A stretch of DNA of 59,570 nt from Deltaproteobacteria bacterium (lineage in GTDB: Archaea; Thermoplasmatota; Poseidoniia; Poseidoniales; Poseidoniaceae). Location: assembly GCA_028344335.1 (NCBI GenBank), contig JAOMAZ010000005.1, positions 1-59,570 on the forward strand. Reading direction: 5' to 3'. Of the stretch, positions 19,036 to 27,624 are shown one piece after another. The translations under genes and the position numbers were made by a program. The notes beneath the pieces are model-generated. The model made no database searches. It was not told the DNA's origin and worked only from the letters and a program-made list of their open reading frames with translations. Every line of letters starts with the position of its first letter. Within the stretch, counting starts at the first letter, position 1.

Positions 19036-20601
19036 CTTTGCAAGTCTCTCATTTTTCTTATCGCCAACATCACGCAGAAGTCTTTCTCTCAATGCTTCGT
19101 GTAACCACATTCCTTCTTCCAATTCGATGAGGAGACCTTTGGCAAGAAGTCCCTTAGGTGGCTTGCCCTGCCAATCTGCTGCTTTAGCAAGAATCTCCCA
19201 TTTTATTGGCCGTTCTGAAACCGCCAATAATGCAAGTAATTCTTTTTCCTTTTCCGGCAATACATCAAGAATTTCTTCATCCACAAACCTCAACCAATCA
19301 CCATGAGTTATAGAGCCGTATAACTCCAATAATTCCATCGCTAAGGGATGGCCACCAGTCATTTTGTGGACATCTTCAGCAGCAGGAGCCTCAGCAGCAT
19401 CAAATGTATCTAACCACTCTCCAAGTGCAGATATCGATAATCCTTGAAGTTCTACTTCCTTCACCTTTTCACGAATATGTACATCCCTCCTATCATAGAA
19501 ACTAGGACGAGTTCTACTAACCATAAGTAACTGCAGAGGAGATTGAACCGCGACCTGAAGGAGGGCGCCCAATAAGTCCGATGCATTCTCAGTGATATGG
19601 TGAACATCGTCGAGGACAATAAGAAATGTTGGTGGCGGTAAATTGGAATTATCACTCCTTCCAAAACGTTCTCTTATTGTAGTTGGATCAGTTAAGTATG
19701 CTAACAACCTTCTTCGCCAAGCATCAACATCGAGTTCAGCTCCAGGAGTTAATGGCAGAGTATCCATTAATTGATATGGGTCATGTTTGTCATCAATCCC
19801 AAGTCTGTGCAATAGGCTAACTGCAACTCCAAGTTCCCTGTCCCAAGATTGGCAAGGGTACCAACAAACCGATAGTGTAGTTTCTTTTTCCATTCTTTTA
19901 TTTAGCCAATGTGCAACTACAGTCGACTTACCAATTCCTGCAACTCCTTGAACGACCAAACAAGGATGCATAGAATTTCTCCATTCATCCAATCCATCAA
20001 CCGTATCTTCTCGGCCATGCACTGAGCGAGTTGGTGGAGGCTGTGTATGGTACGTTGCATGGGCTCCAGCAAGAACAGTGAGGCGCCCAGGAGGGGGGCG
20101 GGATTCTTGGTCCTTTTTTCGAATGGGGCCAAATCTAATATCACCATAAGTGAGAACGCCTTCATGTATTGCGTGCATTAAGACTTGTAATAAACTCAAT
20201 TTTGCCTCTAGTCTTGTAGACACCTCATCAGCATTAATCTCTAAAAGTGAACCATCTTGATTGCGAATTAAGACAGTTGTTTTGGCCATTTCTTGGCGGC
20301 GTAATTCCGCTTCAATAACACCCGCTTTTGATAATTGCCATGCCTTTTGGCGGCGTTCTTCATTTCGAATCATCCGTGAATGTTCATGAACCAATCTTTC
20401 TTTCAGCAATCCCCGCATAGTACGCGAAACATTTGGAGGGTGTAGGGCACATGCTTCGGCTATACCGGGGCGGGTAACATTTGCAGTTACCATGTATTGG
20501 TCAATTTGATTCTCGTTCTCCAAAAGGTGTAGAAGAATCCGGTCGCGTACTGCGACTGACACCTTGGGTAAGTCCTTGGCCACAACATGGCCTGAAGTCA
20601 T
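19027..20601 (-). CDS. N-terminal winged HTH plus AAA/STAND-type NTPase (putative regulator)
   Basis: wHTH VTANVTRPGIAEACALHPPNVSRTMRGLLKERLVHEHSR; Walker A GVAGIGKSTVV; Walker B FLIVLDDVHH; GGHPLAMELLELYG. Confidence 0.8.
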   Translation of the reverse strand: MTSGHVVAKDLPKVSVAVRDRILLHLLENENQIDQYMVTANVTRPGIAEACALHPPNVSRTMRGLLKERLVHEHSRMIRNEERRQKAWQLSKAGVIEAELRRQEMAKTTVLIRNQDGSLLEINADEVSTRLEAKLSLLQVLMHAIHEGVLTYGDIRFGPIRKKDQESRPPPGRLTVLAGAHATYHTQPPPTRSVHGREDTVDGLDEWRNSMHPCLVVQGVAGIGKSTVVAHWLNKRMEKETTLSVCWYPCQSWDRELGVAVSLLHRLGIDDKHDPYQLMDTLPLTPGAELDVDAWRRRLLAYLTDPTTIRERFGRSDNSNLPPPTFLIVLDDVHHITENASDLLGALLQVAVQSPLQLLMVSRTRPSFYDRRDVHIREKVKEVELQGLSISALGEWLDTFDAAEAPAAEDVHKMTGGHPLAMELLELYGSITHGDWLRFVDEEILDVLPEKEKELLALLAVSERPIKWEILAKAADWQGKPPKGLLAKGLLIELEEGMWLHEALRERLLRDVGDKKNERLAKLT

Positions 20602-20709
20602 TCGACATCAATGATTTCCCTTAAGTGTGCACAACTCTCTCTGATAAAGAGGAAAAACACCTGCACAATTTCACCACAAGCCCTTAATTACAACATATAT
20701 CCCGCAACC

Positions 20710-23700
20710 ATGGCGCGCACCCGAGAGTATCTCGGAAGTAATTTCTTCATTGTATTATTTATTCTAATATCGGCCCCCCTGTTGAGTATTGCCACATCAG
20801 CAGCAGATACAGATGGAGATGGAGTCGAAGACCACCTCGATGACTGCCCAGTTGCAGAAGGGAACAGTACAGTTGACAGGGTTGGCTGTCCTGACAAAGA
20901 CGGGGATGGCACAAGTGACAAGAATGACCCTTGGGCAATTCAGAGCGGAGGATTTGCAGAGGACACACGTCAAGGTAGTAACAACGATTACTATGCATCT
21001 CTCTTCAGTAGTGATGGAACTTACTACTTGACATCTGATGGTTCTACTATGCGAATTTGGGATACCTCTGCAAAACTGAATATCTTATCAGTTTCGATTT
21101 CTGGGATTAGCGATATTGCTTGGTCGCCTAATGGGACTTTTGTCGCCGCATCAACGAATGGTGACGAGTTGAAAACCTACTATTCAAGCAATATGACGCC
21201 ACTCTTCTCTGTAGATACTGGTGGTGAAGATACACATGAATTGGAATACAGTTCAGATGGCACAATGATTGCTGTTGTCGGTGCTCGCGACGGAGGAAGC
21301 GGGGATGGACAAGTCGAAATATTTGACTCGATGAATGGAACCCTGATTCATTCATTTGAGCCAGCAGGCGAGGACCAATTCTATTCTGTCGACTGGAGTC
21401 CTGATAGTAGTCGAATAGTGATAGGTGGCGATGAGGATATTTGGGTATATGAAACTTCAACATGGACTCAAAACGCATCACGAAATACCAACAGAGGTAC
21501 AATCAATGCAATCGCATGGTCTCCTGACGGTAAGTCGATTGCTGTATGTGAAGCATGGGCCAGCAACAACGGTGCAAGAGTTAGAATGATAGATTACCAT
21601 TCAATGGCTGAAAGATGGGCATATTCTTCTTCAACCTCTTGTAATGATATTGAATTTTCTCCAGATTCCACCCAAGTAGCAGCATCCCATACTTACTATC
21701 AATCAGATGGGGCAAGTATTCGGGTTTTCAAAACCCATGACACTTCTGCAACAATCGTTGATACATTGGCAGCACCACGCCCTGGCGGTTGTACTTCAGG
21801 TGGTGGCGGAAACAATTGTGGGTCAATATATGGATTAGATTGGCATCCAGATGGGATGTACATTATTTCAGCCCACGGGAGAAATGACGAGGGTATTTAC
21901 CATTGGACTGTTGATCCTGATATTGATAATGATGGCGTTCTAAATGCAGATGACGCATTTCCCGAAGATGGTACACAGTGGGATGATACGGATGGAGATG
22001 GCTTTGGTGACAACCCCTCTCCTGCAGCCCAACCTGATTCTTGCATAACGGTAGCAGGAACTTCAAAAGAAGATAGATTTGGATGCCCAGACAGTGATAG
22101 CGATGGCTATAGTGACCCAGATTCTACTTGGACAATAGGAGATGGAGCTGATGTGTACATCAATGACCCCGAACAATGGGCTGATGCTGATTTTGATGGT
22201 CATGGAGATAACTATCTCTATGAAGAAGAAGTAGGAACAGAACTCCATCTTCACCAGCGTGGAGATGCATTTCCATCAAACCCAAATCAATGGAATGATA
22301 CCGACGGCGATGGCTGGGGGGATAATTTCGAAAACTCTTCATGGTTAGATCACAGGCCCGTGGAATGGCCAGGAATGCTTCTTACGACAGCAGAACAAGC
22401 AGATGTATTCCCATTGGATAGATATCAATGGCAAGATAGCGATGGTGATTGGGTAGGAGATGAACCTAACACACCGCGCAGCGACGCATGCCCTTACAAA
22501 TGGGGAGATTCCTATGGAGACAGAGTAGGATGTCCAGATACAGATGGTGATGGTTTTTCAGATCCGGATGTAAATAACCCGAAGCACCCCGAAGGTGATG
22601 CAGACGCTTTCCCAAACGATCCAACCCAATGGCTGGATACTGATGGCGACGGCTTTGGTGATAACCAAAGTGGAAACAATCCAGATGATTGTTCGGGTGA
22701 AGCAGGTTCCTCCTTCGAAGACAGAGATGGTTGTCCTGATATGGATGGGGATGGATGGTCAAATGGCGGCGATGCAATGCAAACAGACCCAACCCAATGG
22801 TTAGACCGAGATGGAGATGGTTACGGAGACAACCCTAATGGCAGCAACCCAGATGCCTTCCCAGATGATGGAACACAATGGTCTGACCGTGATGATGATG
22901 GATACGGAGACAACCCAATTGGAATAACTGGTGATTGGTTTCCTGATGACCCAACTCAATGGCATGACTTCGACTTTGATGATTGGGGGGATAACCCAAA
23001 TGGCAGTCGCGGAGATGTTTGCCCAGGTGAAGCCGGACCTAAACCAAAATCCTCCGCAGATGAAGGAAACCCCTTAACTCGAGGATGTCCAGATTATGAT
23101 GGAGATTATTACCCTGACCCTGTTGATGCTTTCCCACTTGACCCTTTCCAGTGGAATGACACTGATGGTGATGGCTGGGGCGATAACCAAGCGGTTGCCA
23201 ATGGCGATGATTGTCTAGACGCTCCAGGAACAAGTAGTGAGGCAAATTTACAGGGATGCCTAGATTCAGATGCAGATGGGTGGGCAGATGAAATCGATGC
23301 TTTCCCATTTGATTCTTACCAATGGTTGGATACAGACAATGATGGTTGGGGTGATAATTACATCTGGGAAAACCACTCACTCAATTTGACGATGGACGGA
23401 TACCCTATTCGTGTTGAAATGGGAGACGCTTTCCCAGAAGACTCAACTCAATGGTCAAACATTGATGGAGACCTAAGAGGCGATAACCCCAATGGTATTC
23501 ATCCTGATGCTTTCCCATTGATTTATACTCAATTGTTCGATTCTGACGATGATGGTTATGGTGATAATTTCACCTCCGGAGCATATGAGCCCGATGACTG
23601 TTCCTGGGCAGGCGCGTCATGGAGAGATCGTTTCGGGTGTTCAGATTCTGATAATGATGGTCAAAGTGATGAATATGATTCTTGCCCTTGGGATCCTGAA

Positions 23701-24138
23701 ATTTGGGAATACAATAACGCAGGAGTTGACTGCAAAATAACTGAAGATCCGTCTAAAGCATCTGATGATAAGTCCAGCGGTGCAGCCAATGGACTTTTGG
23801 GAGATAACACCAATTTACTTTGGATGGGTGGAATTATTGCATTCTTAATGTTTGCATTATTAATTGCTCAGGTTGGAAAGCAAGCAGCCCGCAGAAGTGG
23901 CAGAGTCATGGTCACTGATGGGGCTATGGAGATTATAGCAGCAGAGCGCCAAGAAGAAGAAGAGGCCCGTCAGCAACAGTGGATAGATTACTATGTTCAA
24001 ATTGGTGATTTGGCCAAAGCCAAGGAATTAGGTTGGGAGGACCCTGCCGACTTACCGCAATGGAAGCAACATGAGTTAGAGCAGGCTGCTGAAGCAGATG
24101 CAGTAATGCCGACAATGGTTGACTTGGAAGATATTTAA
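20710..24138 (+). CDS. Surface protein: signal peptide, WD40-like propeller, ~12 copies of a 22-aa Asp/Trp-rich repeat, TM, cytosolic tail
   Basis: WSPDGKSIAVCE-type WD repeats; xDAFPxDxTQWxDxDGDGxGDN repeats; TM LLWMGGIIAFLMFALLIAQVG. Met at 20710 (MARTREYLGSNFFIVLFILI) precedes the signal peptide. Confidence 0.8.
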   Translation: MARTREYLGSNFFIVLFILISAPLLSIATSAADTDGDGVEDHLDDCPVAEGNSTVDRVGCPDKDGDGTSDKNDPWAIQSGGFAEDTRQGSNNDYYASLFSSDGTYYLTSDGSTMRIWDTSAKLNILSVSISGISDIAWSPNGTFVAASTNGDELKTYYSSNMTPLFSVDTGGEDTHELEYSSDGTMIAVVGARDGGSGDGQVEIFDSMNGTLIHSFEPAGEDQFYSVDWSPDSSRIVIGGDEDIWVYETSTWTQNASRNTNRGTINAIAWSPDGKSIAVCEAWASNNGARVRMIDYHSMAERWAYSSSTSCNDIEFSPDSTQVAASHTYYQSDGASIRVFKTHDTSATIVDTLAAPRPGGCTSGGGGNNCGSIYGLDWHPDGMYIISAHGRNDEGIYHWTVDPDIDNDGVLNADDAFPEDGTQWDDTDGDGFGDNPSPAAQPDSCITVAGTSKEDRFGCPDSDSDGYSDPDSTWTIGDGADVYINDPEQWADADFDGHGDNYLYEEEVGTELHLHQRGDAFPSNPNQWNDTDGDGWGDNFENSSWLDHRPVEWPGMLLTTAEQADVFPLDRYQWQDSDGDWVGDEPNTPRSDACPYKWGDSYGDRVGCPDTDGDGFSDPDVNNPKHPEGDADAFPNDPTQWLDTDGDGFGDNQSGNNPDDCSGEAGSSFEDRDGCPDMDGDGWSNGGDAMQTDPTQWLDRDGDGYGDNPNGSNPDAFPDDGTQWSDRDDDGYGDNPIGITGDWFPDDPTQWHDFDFDDWGDNPNGSRGDVCPGEAGPKPKSSADEGNPLTRGCPDYDGDYYPDPVDAFPLDPFQWNDTDGDGWGDNQAVANGDDCLDAPGTSSEANLQGCLDSDADGWADEIDAFPFDSYQWLDTDNDGWGDNYIWENHSLNLTMDGYPIRVEMGDAFPEDSTQWSNIDGDLRGDNPNGIHPDAFPLIYTQLFDSDDDGYGDNFTSGAYEPDDCSWAGASWRDRFGCSDSDNDGQSDEYDSCPWDPEIWEYNNAGVDCKITEDPSKASDDKSSGAANGLLGDNTNLLWMGGIIAFLMFALLIAQVGKQAARRSGRVMVTDGAMEIIAAERQEEEEARQQQWIDYYVQIGDLAKAKELGWEDPADLPQWKQHELEQAAEADAVMPTMVDLEDI

Positions 24139-24152
24139 AACAGATTTCAAGA

Positions 24153-24863
24153 TTAGTTCCGAGCCTTTTTACGGCGTGCCTTTTCTGCTAAACTATCATC
24201 AAATGCCAAGAATTCCAAAGCATAAAACTCCTCTTTATTTCCTGCAGCTATTAATGCCTCATTTTTATTTAGTAATTCTGATACTGAAAGGAATGTAGGG
24301 ATGCTGCCATCAGAAACTGAATATTGATGCCCAGGGAGGACTAGCCAATCTGAGGGAAGGCCCTGTAAAACCGCTTTCAAATAAACTAGGCTTTGATGCA
24401 TTTCTTCCAAGTCCCCACCAAATAAATCAGTCCTCCCACAGCGACCCAAGAAGAGACAATCCCCGCTGATTATGACACCATTACCAATGATTGTGATATG
24501 ACCTGGTGAATGGCCAGGAGTACAATGGATTTCGAATATCAACTCTCCAACTTTGAATGTAGTAGTTGACAGTGCAGAGTGAGTGAAACGGCCGTTATCT
24601 GGGCCAGCCCACCCGCGCTTTTCTTCATCTTGATGCAACCAAATTTCAACACCCGTATCGAATAAAGTTTGGACCCCCCTTGTATGGTCCCAATGGCTAT
24701 GGGTCAAAAGAGCGGATTTTAAGTTCCAATCATTCTTTTTGCAAGCTGCTAGCCAATGTTCTCCTGAAAATGGGTCAACAATACAGGCCTCTCCAGTTTT
24801 TTCGCAAACCAAAAGGTGATTCAAATTATCCCATTCGCCCAACTGCGCTTGAATTACGGTCAT
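24153..24863 (-). CDS. MBL-fold metallo-hydrolase (glyoxalase II-like)
   Basis: THSHWDHTRG, CTPGHSPGHITI, ISGDCLFLGRCGRTDLFGG, LPGHQYS; Met at 24863 preferred over 24902. Confidence 0.88.
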   Translation of the reverse strand: MTVIQAQLGEWDNLNHLLVCEKTGEACIVDPFSGEHWLAACKKNDWNLKSALLTHSHWDHTRGVQTLFDTGVEIWLHQDEEKRGWAGPDNGRFTHSALSTTTFKVGELIFEIHCTPGHSPGHITIIGNGVIISGDCLFLGRCGRTDLFGGDLEEMHQSLVYLKAVLQGLPSDWLVLPGHQYSVSDGSIPTFLSVSELLNKNEALIAAGNKEEFYALEFLAFDDSLAEKARRKKARN

Positions 24864-24998
24864 GCCATTGCCGGAGAGGATACTGCTGTTCACAACCCCC
24901 ACACAAGCATCTTAGCAATCAAATCTGTGCTTGGCCCCTATGGGGCCACAAAAAGACTGTACCGTAACCTTTCAAGAGGAGTAGAGATTCTCAAGTAA

Positions 24999-27569
24999 AT
25001 GATGGGAGCAGCCGCGTTTGTGAGAAGAGGTGCCGTGTTGGCTCTGGTTTTTCTCCTTTTATTGCCGGTTATTGCAGCTACTGCCGACGAATCTGAAACC
25101 CAATTAGAGTTGAGTATTGAAGGTTTAACTGTGCCACAGCGAGGCTATTTTATTGACGGAGATGTGATTTCTTTTGATGTTGTTTTGAGCAACCCTGGAA
25201 GTACAACAGTTTCAACAAACACAAACCCCGACTGTCCTGCATCATTCCAAATAATGCAATCAGAAGTTCTTTTTGATTCATTTATTGAAGAAGGTTGCAG
25301 AAACCAAACCCGCGATATTGAAATCAATGCTGGAGAGAGTTTAGTTTTGGAGTCCTTTGAATATGCATTAGACAATCTCGGGTTCGGGATATTCAGCATA
25401 GTTGGCATATCCTCCTCAAGTGGTCATTCATCAACTATTGATTTTACATCTCAAACTCAAACTGATTTACTTTCAAATCTCAGTCTAGAAGTTATCGTAG
25501 CACAGACTCAAAGTGGAGATGACATCAATGATGAACTTGAAGCAGTGGAAGCAATTGTCCGCCTCGTAAATTTACAAGATACAACCATACAGATGAGTGT
25601 CGATGATAATTGCCGATACCAAGTAGTAGTTGAAAATGAATTGGACATACTCTCTGATTTGCCATGTAGTGGAGGGCATTCATCTATACCTGCCTTTGGA
25701 GTCGTTGAAATTGGTTGGTTGAGCCTTGATGGCTTTAGTGATGGGCAACATACTTTGCAAGTTTCACTTCCAGCCCAAGATGATTTTTCTGCCTCAACTC
25801 TATTTACTTGGGTGAATAATAACCAATCTGCAACAACTGGTCTAGAAGCCTCAATACTTCTCAATAAAGAGGGAAGTTATGGTTCTGGAGATACGCTTGT
25901 GATGACTGCCTCCGTTGATAACCCTTCAGACTCTAATGTGCAACTCACTTTCCCCTCAACTTGCAGGGCTGAGATATTCATTATCAACCAAGATGGAGTT
26001 ATTGTCTATGATACAAGAGATATCCGTGTTTGTCCTGAGGTTGAAGTTAACCATGACATTACAGCAGGAAATAGCCTACAAATTCAACATTCGGCTTGGA
26101 ACTTTATCGATAGAGATGGCTGTGAGTTGCAGACTGGTGATTATCGATTGGTTGTAGATGTTCCAGATTACCTGATACGCGGATATAATTACTTAACTTA
26201 TGTTTCAAACGGTGAGTCACTAGATTGTGGTGCAGACAATTCATCATCTCTTGATTTCACATCCGTTGAACAAGTCAATGAGAGCAGCATCGAAATAGCC
26301 GCAACATTCACCGTAGAAGATGTACGTTGGGCTCAACCATGCCGAATGACAATCAAGTTGTATGACGAGACATTCTTACTTTCCGAACAAGTTCAATCGT
26401 GTGGGGAAGAATCAGGTTCTCGTCAATTACCGAGTTCAGATTTAATTTTTGAAGACCTTTATCTCCACATGTATAATCAACAAATGGAATTATTGGCCGA
26501 TGGGATTTATCGTATTGATATCAGCACTAATTCATGGCCAAGTGCAGAAGCTAGCCTGCACTTTGAATGGCCACTTGAGGTAATCGTTGAAGAAGTTAAA
26601 GAAAATAATGAAGAAACAGAAACCGAGGAATCCGTTGAAGGAATAGTAGTACACGGTTCTTGGCAATTCATAACTACTGAAGGTGGTAGCTGTTGGTTAC
26701 TTACTGACACATTGGGAAGAGAAGCCGTACTTTCAGATTCTACAGCAGTTGGATCTCAATGGCAACCAAGCCCAGAACTTGCGGGAAATTACACTATTTT
26801 CTATACTGAGGAAACACATCATACTTGCACAGATTATGCCGCATTCCTTTTGTTTGAAATTAAAGATGAATATATCGTTTTCCAAACCACTGAATCAATA
26901 TCAATCAAAGAAGAAACTCCAGAATCCGACATCATTACTGAATATGGAGAGACAATCATCACTAGTGTTGTAGCAGTTAGTTTCTCGGCAATGCTACTCG
27001 CCTTTGTCATTTCACATGAAGGAATCAGAATTCCGTTGACTGGAGTCAGTTTAGGAATCCTTGGGCTGATTGGTCGGACCCACGAAACTAACGACGGTAA
27101 GTTCCAACGCGGTCGATTAATGGGGTACTTGACAGCAAACCCAGGTTGCCACTTCCGTGCTTTACTATCTGCTCTAGAAATGAGTAATGGCCAGTTAACT
27201 CATCACATTCGTGTCTTGGAAGATGAGGATAGGATCTGGAGGCGAGGAGATGGCCGGTTGGTACGTTTCTATCCTTCAGCAATTCCCAAGGCAACACCTG
27301 AAGATGAGTTACCTATCCCTCCTCTTTCACCTGATCCAAATAGCCTACAGGGAAAAATCCTCAGGTTATTGGATGATGATGGGCAGATGGGTGAGTATCC
27401 AACCCAATTTGACTTGGCAATTCGCCTCGAGAAGAGCCAGCAACTAATTAGTCATCATCTTCGAACTTTACAGAAGTTTGGTCTTGTTGAAAAGAAGAAA
27501 TTTGGGGTTCGAAACCGCTACAAATTAACACGTGAAGCGCTGTTTTTGTTGGAGTCAAACGACCTCTGA
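24999..27569 (+). CDS. Membrane-anchored regulator: signal peptide, repeated beta-sandwich-like extracellular modules each with a Cys pair, one TM, two cytoplasmic winged-helix domains
   Basis: VLALVFLLLLPVIAA signal; module pairs DC/GC, NC/PC, TC/VC, PC/SC, SC/TC; TM ITSVVAVSFSAMLLAFVIS; wHTH FRALLSALEMSNGQLTHHIRVLEDEDRIWRRGDG and TQFDLAIRLEKSQQLISHHLRTLQKFGLVEKKKFG. Confidence 0.75.
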   Translation: MMGAAAFVRRGAVLALVFLLLLPVIAATADESETQLELSIEGLTVPQRGYFIDGDVISFDVVLSNPGSTTVSTNTNPDCPASFQIMQSEVLFDSFIEEGCRNQTRDIEINAGESLVLESFEYALDNLGFGIFSIVGISSSSGHSSTIDFTSQTQTDLLSNLSLEVIVAQTQSGDDINDELEAVEAIVRLVNLQDTTIQMSVDDNCRYQVVVENELDILSDLPCSGGHSSIPAFGVVEIGWLSLDGFSDGQHTLQVSLPAQDDFSASTLFTWVNNNQSATTGLEASILLNKEGSYGSGDTLVMTASVDNPSDSNVQLTFPSTCRAEIFIINQDGVIVYDTRDIRVCPEVEVNHDITAGNSLQIQHSAWNFIDRDGCELQTGDYRLVVDVPDYLIRGYNYLTYVSNGESLDCGADNSSSLDFTSVEQVNESSIEIAATFTVEDVRWAQPCRMTIKLYDETFLLSEQVQSCGEESGSRQLPSSDLIFEDLYLHMYNQQMELLADGIYRIDISTNSWPSAEASLHFEWPLEVIVEEVKENNEETETEESVEGIVVHGSWQFITTEGGSCWLLTDTLGREAVLSDSTAVGSQWQPSPELAGNYTIFYTEETHHTCTDYAAFLLFEIKDEYIVFQTTESISIKEETPESDIITEYGETIITSVVAVSFSAMLLAFVISHEGIRIPLTGVSLGILGLIGRTHETNDGKFQRGRLMGYLTANPGCHFRALLSALEMSNGQLTHHIRVLEDEDRIWRRGDGRLVRFYPSAIPKATPEDELPIPPLSPDPNSLQGKILRLLDDDGQMGEYPTQFDLAIRLEKSQQLISHHLRTLQKFGLVEKKKFGVRNRYKLTREALFLLESNDL

Positions 27570-27624
27570 TAGCCCAATTGTTCTTGAACACCCCAAATCT
27601 CGCCATCAATGTCCCTGAGGTGTC

